From Microglena sp. YARC (lineage: Eukaryota > Chlorophyta > Chlorophyceae > Chlamydomonadales > Chlamydomonadaceae), in contig CM039463.1 in NCBI GenBank assembly GCA_022414725.1, positions 90,995,888 through 91,059,887 on the forward strand: a DNA stretch of 64,000 bases, written 5' to 3'. This document shows positions 58,201 through 64,000 of this stretch, in pieces. The number at the start of each line of letters is the position of its first letter. The stretch's first letter is position 1. Under the pieces are notes generated by a model. The model was not told the origin of the DNA. It was given only the letters and a program-made list of their open reading frames with translations, and ran no database searches. A program made the position numbers and the translations under genes.

Positions 58201-59536
58201 AGGGAGGGCTAGACAGTGGTCGTCGCATGATATCATATACTATCGTACTGCCATTTCCTAGATATAGTTGTGCCTTGGTAACACTTGGTTTGTACTTGGT
58301 TGCATTGGCTGTTCGCCGTCTTAGTCAATTGAATACAACTTATTAAATAATGGTTGTTGGGTCGGTCCGAACACATGGTCTATCAGCCTTCAGGCTGCTT
58401 GCCGTCTGCCAACAGTGTTGACAATAATGTTTGCTTGCTGCAATCTTGCTTGCTTGCTGCAATATTGCCTATCTTTGTCGGTAAAACGATTGTTTGGGGT
58501 TCAGTTCATCATTCTGTTTTTGCTTTAGCCCCTCCTGACATCATGGCTGGGCAGGTCCCTTTGGCCTATTTGGCTGCCCCTGGAATGTAACAACATACAC
58601 ACTATCTTATTTGCGGATTAGTTGGAAGACCCCTCCCGGGTGATGTGGAGCGGGTTTTTCTTGGCTCAACAAAGGCCTGTCAATGTAATGTAACTATGTA
58701 AGTGGCCTACTTTAACTTGAACTTGGTTACATGGCTCCAGCTAGCAATTTGGCTGCTAGCCGTCTTCGGCAGTACAATACCATAAACAATTGAAATCAAA
58801 GCATTCTTAATATCTTATCAAAATATTATTATCCCGCACTTGCCTGCTTTTCGCTGACCTAGACTTGCACTGGTAGTTGGTGTTGCAAGCGCAGACGCAA
58901 CGACGAAGGATCCATTGAGTCACGAGACACAATCTGGGGAGGGTCCGATTCATCATAGACGCAGACACAGCTTCAGTGTACTGGTTGCTTGTGTCTCTTG
59001 GGACCCTATGGTCTACCTTTCGATAGCTAACCGCCACTTTCTGTGTCGTATTTTTATGCTCTTAGTTTCCCTATGCAATCCCTCATGCAGCCAGTCCCTT
59101 AGTGTTTGACCCTTTCCAGTGCTATTAACCATCTACCTCCCTGCTGTGTATCCCTGCTGTGTCTGCTCCAATAGCTTACCTTTCCGTAGCTAGATATTGA
59201 AATTGAAATCGAAATTGTTGCATCCGTGTAATAAAGTTACTCACAGGACGTGATGTTAAGGACACCACAGCGTAAGCCGGAGCGAGCTATAGTCACCGTA
59301 GCTTGATATGAACTTGAACTTGGCTACATAGCTCCAGCCAGCAATTTGGCTGCTCGCCGTCTTCGGCAGTAAAAAAGAATGTTACCAGAAAATGTAAACT
59401 CGAACAAATCACTTTTTTCTTCTTCATTTTTTCATTTTTTCATGGGGGGGGTAGCTTGATATACCACTGTCCGTGTCGTATGTATTTGCTCTTTGGTTCT
59501 CTTCTGTTATGCAATGGCACATAGCCGTAGTATAGC
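58201..59536. repeat. Intergenic with R1 copies and an M1 fragment
   Basis: M1 fragment ATGATATCATATACTATCGT ... TGCCATTTCCTA at 58227-58261. R1-like pieces at 58290-58340 and 58365-58420. Full R1 copies at 58718-58780 and 59308-59372. R5 in reverse at 58544-58590. No gene is recognised. Confidence 0.65.
59308..59372 (+). repeat. R1, best copy of a 60-bp dispersed hairpin repeat
   Basis: Reads GAACTTGAACTTGGCTACAT, AGCTCCAGCCAGCAATTTGG and CTGCTCGCCGTCTTCGGCAG. CAGCCA and TGGCTG form a short stem. Copies: 36222, 39155, 50815, 58718, 60798 and 63576, plus partial ones, all on the plus strand. The common orientation and sharp 3' end (CGGCAGTA) are notable. Confidence 0.75.
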
Positions 59537-59689
59537 GTGTTACACAGGGCATGCGTGACCTGCATGGGTGACCACCATGCCAGGTCACAAACCGCGTGAC
59601 AGCTAGTGCTACCAGTCAGGTGAAACCCAGCAGGGCCGCCTGTAGACCCTGACCTAGCTATTGGTTCTATCCCGCTACCCGTGTAACAC
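59537..59689. mobile_element. Possible 153-bp MITE with 9-12-bp inverted ends
   Basis: GTGTTACACAGGG at the left and CCCGTGTAACAC at the right are inverted repeats. Inside, GTGACCTGCATGG and CCATGCCAGGTCAC form a strong hairpin around TGGGTGACCACC. No target duplication is seen and there is only one copy in the window, so the element status is unproven. TGCATGGGTGACC is faintly 5S-rRNA-like. Confidence 0.4.
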
Positions 59690-61093
59690 ATCATCGTGTT
59701 GATGAATATCATCTTCTAAAATCCGTAGGCTTGCACTACCTTAGTGCTTGTACCCTTTCGGTACTACATAATATCTTACTTTGTGTGCTTTTGCTGTATC
59801 TGATCTGGCCTACCTTTTGATAGCTTGATTTACCGCCACTTTCCGTGTTGTATTTTTCTTCTCTCAAGTTCGCTTATCTCACTCTTATGCAGTCAGTACC
59901 TTAGTGCTTCCCTTCCATCGTATCTGTTCTAGACCTTTCATACATCAGATTCCTTACACAATCTGTTACTGGTTTCGTTCAGCTCCAGTCCGTTGCCACC
60001 TGTCGTTCCGTTGCCTACACTCTCCGCCAATTTTCCGCGTTGCTTGCGGCGCTGAATGACTGGTTTGATACGGTTTGTTACGTTGGCTACCAGATATATC
60101 ACTGACCTTCTACCTCTCATTAGGTTCAGTTTCACGTCACTTTTTCCCCTCTTCAGCCTCCTATTAATTCCTTTCCATTACGAATAGCCGACCTTCGTTA
60201 ACCCATGACTTCGGTCCCAAAACAGGGGAGAGGTATCTAGTAGTCATTAGTAGCCTCATAGTTACACAGTCCATTGTGACAGCTGTGACACGCAATCATG
60301 TTATAATCAATATTTAAATATTGCAATTTAGCAGACGTTTTCCTGTGTATAGGCTCCTACGGCCCGCATCCTATGTGCATAACTATCGCCTTACGATAAT
60401 GTTTACAGGTTCTTCCAGCCCGCGCCCTTTGTGCATGTGTATCACTACGATTCGACTTAAATAACTCTACGACCAGACACGTAGCCCCTCACAACTGTCT
60501 AAGTCTGGCGAGCGGCTACCTACCAGGCAGCTACCCCGGACCTCTGACCCGGGAGACTGCGTCAAATGAGTCGGTAAAATGTTTCCACACACTACAACCT
60601 GTAACTACCATGAAGCTAAACCCTCACCAATTATTACAGTGTGGCCTCTTCGGATTTTAGGGGACAGTATTGTGCAGTTCAATTCGGTTACTGTCGCAAT
60701 TTAAGCAATTTAAATCAACCATATTAAAGTACTAGTATACCAGGATAAAAAAACGTGATAAAAATCAAAACGCGAATGAGTGTCGACATCAAAAATCTTG
60801 AACTTGAACTTGGTTACTGGTACATGGCCCCAGCCAGCAATTTGGCTGCTCGCCGTCTTCACCAACAAACGCCAACTTTATTCTAAGCCTTCTATTCTGT
60901 ACCCTCTGTGTCTCTGTTGGAAGGGGTCCCACCCCCTGGGGTGAAAAACTGAAAATCCTTTCAAACAAGAATTGAAGGGGACATAAAAAAGCCTCACACA
61001 GGTGACATGTCACTTCTCTTCATGTATGTGAGGATTGTCCCCAGCCAGGATCGCACTGGCGATCTCATATAGTCATAGTTGCTTTGTCGTTAT
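59690..61093. other. Intergenic, R2 tail and R1 copy only
   Basis: R2 tail at about 59960-60055 (TTTCGTTCAGCTCCAGTCCG, CGCCAATTTTCCGCGTTGCT). R1 at 60798-60865. Between them no gene or RNA is recognised. Confidence 0.55.
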
Positions 61094-61288
61094 CAGGGTA
61101 CTACAAAGCGCGCGCGGCAGCGCGATTTCGCGCACGCTTTTTGAGCCTCACTGCGCGTTTCGCGCAGTTTTTTTGACCCCCTGTGGATGCAGCCCGCAGT
61201 TTTTGCGCTTTTCGCACTAGAAAGCGCTGACGAATTTGACGTTTGTGCGCTTTAAGCGCTGGCCAGTTTGACAAAATGTAGTACCCTG
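61094..61288. mobile_element. hAT-type MITE, 195 bp, with intact 8-bp target duplication
   Basis: Perfect 12-bp inverted ends CAGGGTACTACA (61094-61105) and TGTAGTACCCTG (61277-61288). They are flanked by the direct repeat GTCGTTAT at 61086-61093 and 61289-61296. Ends that begin CAGGG and an 8-bp duplication are the signature of the hAT superfamily. The core is GCGC-rich (AAAGCGCGCGCGGCAGCG, CGCGTTTCGCGCAG) and has no ORF, so it depends on a transposase elsewhere. The exact target repeat points to a recent insertion. Confidence 0.92.
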
Positions 61289-61369
61289 GTCGTTATATGT
61301 GACCTGCGCTCTAACCAAATGAGCCACGGAGACAGGGTCAGTGACCCATGAAGTTTTGGGGCTGACACA

Positions 61370-61526
61370 TCACTTCTTATCATGCAATTCCGTGATCGTG
61401 ACCGCTGGCAAGTCCTTGACAACAAATTCATTTCCAGAGACGAAGTCCCTGTGGTACAAGTTCATGGGGGCCGCCTTGTAGGCAACCAAGTCGGGGATCT
61501 CCAGCTCCTTGTAGTGCATGCGGCGC
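61370..61526 (-). CDS. Terminal exon of an unrecognised minus-strand gene
   Basis: Preceded on its strand by a good acceptor (ATCTGTTTTCAG at 61527-61538). It then reads RRMHYKELEIPDLVAYKAAP, MNLYHRDFVSGNEFVVKDLP and AVTITELHDKK, then TGA. The mix of residues, without low complexity, looks like a real globular C-terminus of 51 residues beginning in phase 2. I do not recognise the family. The upstream exons should lie at higher coordinates, possibly beyond the window. Copies of the exon's first ~45 bases lie upstream on the same strand. Confidence 0.65.
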
Positions 61527-61892
61527 CTGAAAACAGATTGGATTGGATTGGTACATGGTTTTTCTTGGTTGTATTGGTGGTTGGCCCCAGTGCAACCAGG
61601 TGGGGGATCTCGAGCTCCTTGGAGTGCATGCGGCGCCTGGAAACAGATTGGATTGGATTGGATTGGATTGGATTGGTACATGGTTCTTCTTGGTTGTATT
61701 GGTGGTTGCCCCCAGTGCAACCAGGTCGAGGATCTCAAGCTTCTTGTAGTGCATGCGGCGCTTAAAAACAGATTTGATTTGATTGGATTGGATTGGATAG
61801 GATTGGATTTGATTTGATTTGATTGGATCGGATCGGATAGGATCGGATTGGATAGGATAGGGATTATACTGGATTGGATTGGTACATAGATT
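61527..61892 (-). repeat. Copies of the terminal exon's acceptor edge and (GGATT)n
   Basis: On the minus strand the acceptor plus RRMHYKELEIPDLV-coding sequence recurs in decayed form at about 61600-61645 and 61730-61770. The copies are separated by TCCAATCCAATCC tracts and GGGGCCAACCACCAATACAA. Confidence 0.8.
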
Positions 61893-62135
61893 TTCTTGTT
61901 TTATTGGCGGTGGGCCCCAGTGCAAGCAAACGGGCTGGCCCCCTCAACCCCACGCCTCGTAAGACGGCGTACTATCTGTTTATTTGATTTGTACACTCTT
62001 GTACACCCTTGTACACCCATGTACACCCTTGTACACCCATGTACACCCTTGTACACCCTTGTACACCCATGTACACCCTTGTACACCCTTGTACACCCTT
62101 GTGCACCCTTGTACACCCTTGTACACCCATTTGTT
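61893..62135. repeat. R4 copy and a 10-bp (TTGTACACCC)n array
   Basis: R4 (GGCCCCAGTGCAAGCAAACG .. GACGGCGTACTATCTGTTTA) at 61893-61985. Then about fourteen decamers CTTGTACACC/CATGTACACC at 61990-62130. Confidence 0.88.
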
Positions 62136-62309
62136 CAGCCAACTCCGGGCTTCTTCCTATGCCAAGTCTCCCCATGCGATGCCCACGGAAACCAGGGAGC
62201 CAACTATGCGGATTAGACAGTTTAAAAACTTGTCCTCGTCATGCAACCAGAGCAGGAATGGAAAGGTCCTAGTTAGAAGATAGTTACAGTGACAGAAACA
62301 GAACAAAGA
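62136..62309. other. Unique stretch next to the 87-bp array
   Basis: An open minus-strand reading (LHDEDKFLNCLIRIVGSLVS, then VGIAWGDLA) is present here. It is in frame with the repeat only by chance and has no clear splice sites. It could be an exon of the minus-strand gene; I cannot support that. Confidence 0.3.
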
Positions 62310-63325
62310 GACGGTACTCAGCAGTACTTTGGCGAAGCTGCCTGATAGAGCAGTGGAGTCAAGGGCTGCTAAGGTACCTAAAAAAATAGAACTCTGAGGT
62401 AGTACTTGGCAATACATCGGCGAGCTGCCCGATAGAGCAGTGAAGCCAAGGGCTGCTAAGGTACCTAAACAAACAGAACTCTGAGGTGGTACTTGGCAAT
62501 ACATCGGCGAGCTGCCCGATAGAGCAGTGAAGCCAAGGGCTGCTAAGGTACCTAAAAAAACAGAACTCTGAGGTGGTACTTGGCAATACATCGGCGAGCT
62601 GCCCGATAGAGCAGTGAAGCCAAGGGCTGCTAAGGTACCTAAAAAAACAGAACTCTGAGGTGGTACTTGGCAATACATCGGCGAGCTGCCCGATAGAGCA
62701 GTGAAGCCAAGGGCTGCTAAGGTACCTAAAAAAACAGAACTCTGAGGTGGTACTTGGCAATACATCAGCGAGCTGCCCGATAGAGCAGAGAAGCCAAGGG
62801 CTGCTAAGGTACATAAAAAAACAGAACTCTGAGGTGGTACTTGGCAATACATCGGCGAGCTGCCTGATAGAGCAGTGAAGCCAAGGGCTGCTAAGGTACC
62901 TAAAAAAACAGAACTCTGAGGTGGTACTTGGCAATACATCGGCGAGCTGCCCGATAGAGCAGAGAAGCCAAGGGCTGCTAAGGTACCTAAACAAACAGAA
63001 CTCTGAGGTGGTACTTGGCAATACATCGGCGAGCTGCCCGATAGAGCAGAGAAGCCAAGGGCTGCCAAGGTACCTAAAAAAACAGAACTCTGAGGTGGTA
63101 CTTGGCAATACATTGGCGAGCTGCCCGATAGAGCAGTGAAGCCAAGGGCTGCTAAGGTACCTAAAAAAACAGAACTCTGAGGTGGTACTTGGCAATACAT
63201 CGGCGAGCTGCCCAATAGAGCAGAGAAGCCAAGGGCTGCCAAGGTACCTAAAAAAACAGAACTCTGAGGTGGTACTTGGCAATACATTGGCGAGCTGCCC
63301 GATAGAGCAGTGAAGCCAAGGGCGA
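62310..63325 (-). repeat. 87-bp satellite, about 11.5 copies
   Basis: Unit starts recur every 87 bases (ACTCTGAGGT at 62391, 62478, 62565 and on). Since 87 is 29 codons, two minus-strand frames remain open for over 340 codons. In one frame the unit reads SSVFLGTLAALGFSALSGSS. On the minus strand each unit contains CTGTTTTTTTAGGTACC, a good polypyrimidine-AG acceptor. The openness is probably not selection for coding. Confidence 0.9.
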
Positions 63326-63349
63326 CCAGATAAGATATGGAAAAGTCCT

Positions 63350-63560
63350 AGGCAGTGTCGCAAGGGACGTGGAAAATTGGCGGAGAGTGTTGGCAACGGA
63401 ATTAGCGCCAGTTAGTTATGAGACAAGATAGTTAGTTGAGACAGTTGGCTTACGCGTCAGGCTTTGTTCATGTGGTCAGTCGCTGGTTGCACATACAAAC
63501 GGACAACGGGTTGAATCTGGGGCTCCCGCCCCCCAGAAGGGGGGTCTATGCCAAAAAAGG
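63350..63560 (-). repeat. Dispersed repeat R2, full copy (reverse)
   Basis: From AAGTCCTAGGCAGTGTCGCA through AAAATTGGCGGAGAGTGTTG and CAGGCTTTGTTCATGTGGTC to the head hairpin CCCCCCAGAAGGGGGG. Confidence 0.75.
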
Positions 63561-64000
63561 TTTGTCCTAGTGATTTTTGAATTTGAACTTAGCTACATGG
63601 CTCCAGCCTGTAAGGCTGCTCACCATCTTTGGCAGTTACATCAACAGAGATAAAAATGCTGATGGTGGTGATGATGATAATGATGATGATGATGTTCTAT
63701 GTAGCACATTTTTTGCAGATTCTAGGGTAGCCAGAAAGGACCAGCGCGCCCTTTTGTTGAGGAGTGAAAACATGGTTTGGTATCCGCCACCCCTCCACTC
63801 CACACCCCATCCCACCACATAGGATCGGCAAACGCAGATACGAGGAATGATTGAGAAGGTTCTCACCAGAGTAAGCCATCCACCAACGATTTCTGCTCCT
63901 CTTCCCCCCATGGGTACATCACCGCCCCACTCCACACCACATGGGTCGGCAGACAGTGATATGGGGTGAAAATCCTTTAAAAAACAAATGTATGCCTATC
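63561..64000. other. R1 copy, (GAT)n and unassigned right edge
   Basis: R1 at 63576-63640 with a variant hairpin (CCAGCCTGTAAGGCTG). A GATGATGATGAT tract is at 63660-63695. CACTCCACACC occurs twice (63797 and 63928) in otherwise unique sequence. Confidence 0.6.

Noticed and set aside
59537..59689. 5S rRNA gene or 5S-derived SINE, from TGCATGGGTGACC
   Set aside because: The similarity covers about a dozen bases and the rest of the 5S sequence is missing; inverted ends fit a MITE better.
62157..63396. Two overlapping minus-strand ORFs of 376 and 345 codons with 29-residue repeats
   Set aside because: The 87-bp period is a multiple of three, which keeps frames open without selection. Two different frames are equally open and neither resembles a protein family.
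1..64000. CRISPR arrays
   Set aside because: The many regular repeats are contiguous satellites, without unique spacers of constant length, in a clearly eukaryotic sequence.

Overview
The window is a piece of a eukaryotic nuclear genome. It has genes split by GT-AG introns, a tRNA gene with an intron, a Ty1/copia LTR retrotransposon, MITE-like elements and a very large load of micro- and minisatellites. A bacterial-type (probably organellar) tyrosyl-tRNA synthetase, a COG0523/CobW GTPase, GC-rich exons and a giant Ala/Ser/Pro/Gly-rich protein fit a green-lineage alga best. That placement is inference; no species is recognised.

Layout. 1-920 is a 162-bp satellite. 931-13892 (+) is a CobW-family GTPase gene with seven well-supported exons and a possible upstream TPR-like exon; a tRNA-Leu(AAG) gene with a 29-nt intron sits inside its sixth intron. 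15110-20192 is a copia element on the minus strand with 340-bp LTRs and a 5-bp target duplication. 21934-34922 (+) is a tyrosyl-tRNA synthetase gene. 37195-57384 (+) is one gene of at least eleven exons whose phases all join. It codes for about 3700-4000 residues of low-complexity protein with a repeated YPSMVNMDSV module that I do not recognise. 57385-64000 is mostly dispersed repeats, with a 195-bp hAT-type MITE, the last exon of a minus-strand gene and an 87-bp satellite.

The most striking feature is how the introns are built. Beside nearly every exon of the CobW and TyrRS genes lie tandem, decaying copies of the exon edge together with its splice site. This holds for the Walker A exon, the GCICC exon, the ESTG exon, the CobW C-terminal exon (18 extra copies), and the TyrRS first, KFGKS and HGEEGLQQ exons. 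The introns look as if they grew by tandem duplication across exon-intron borders, followed by satellite-like amplification. The same habit appears inside coding sequence, as repeat insertions in CobW loops and modular repeats in the giant protein.

Exon borders were set by reading the splice sites and checking phase and family alignment by eye. No search or RNA data was available. Several reading-frame breaks (the retrotransposon, a G7 run in the last giant-gene exon) could be real or homopolymer errors of the assembly.
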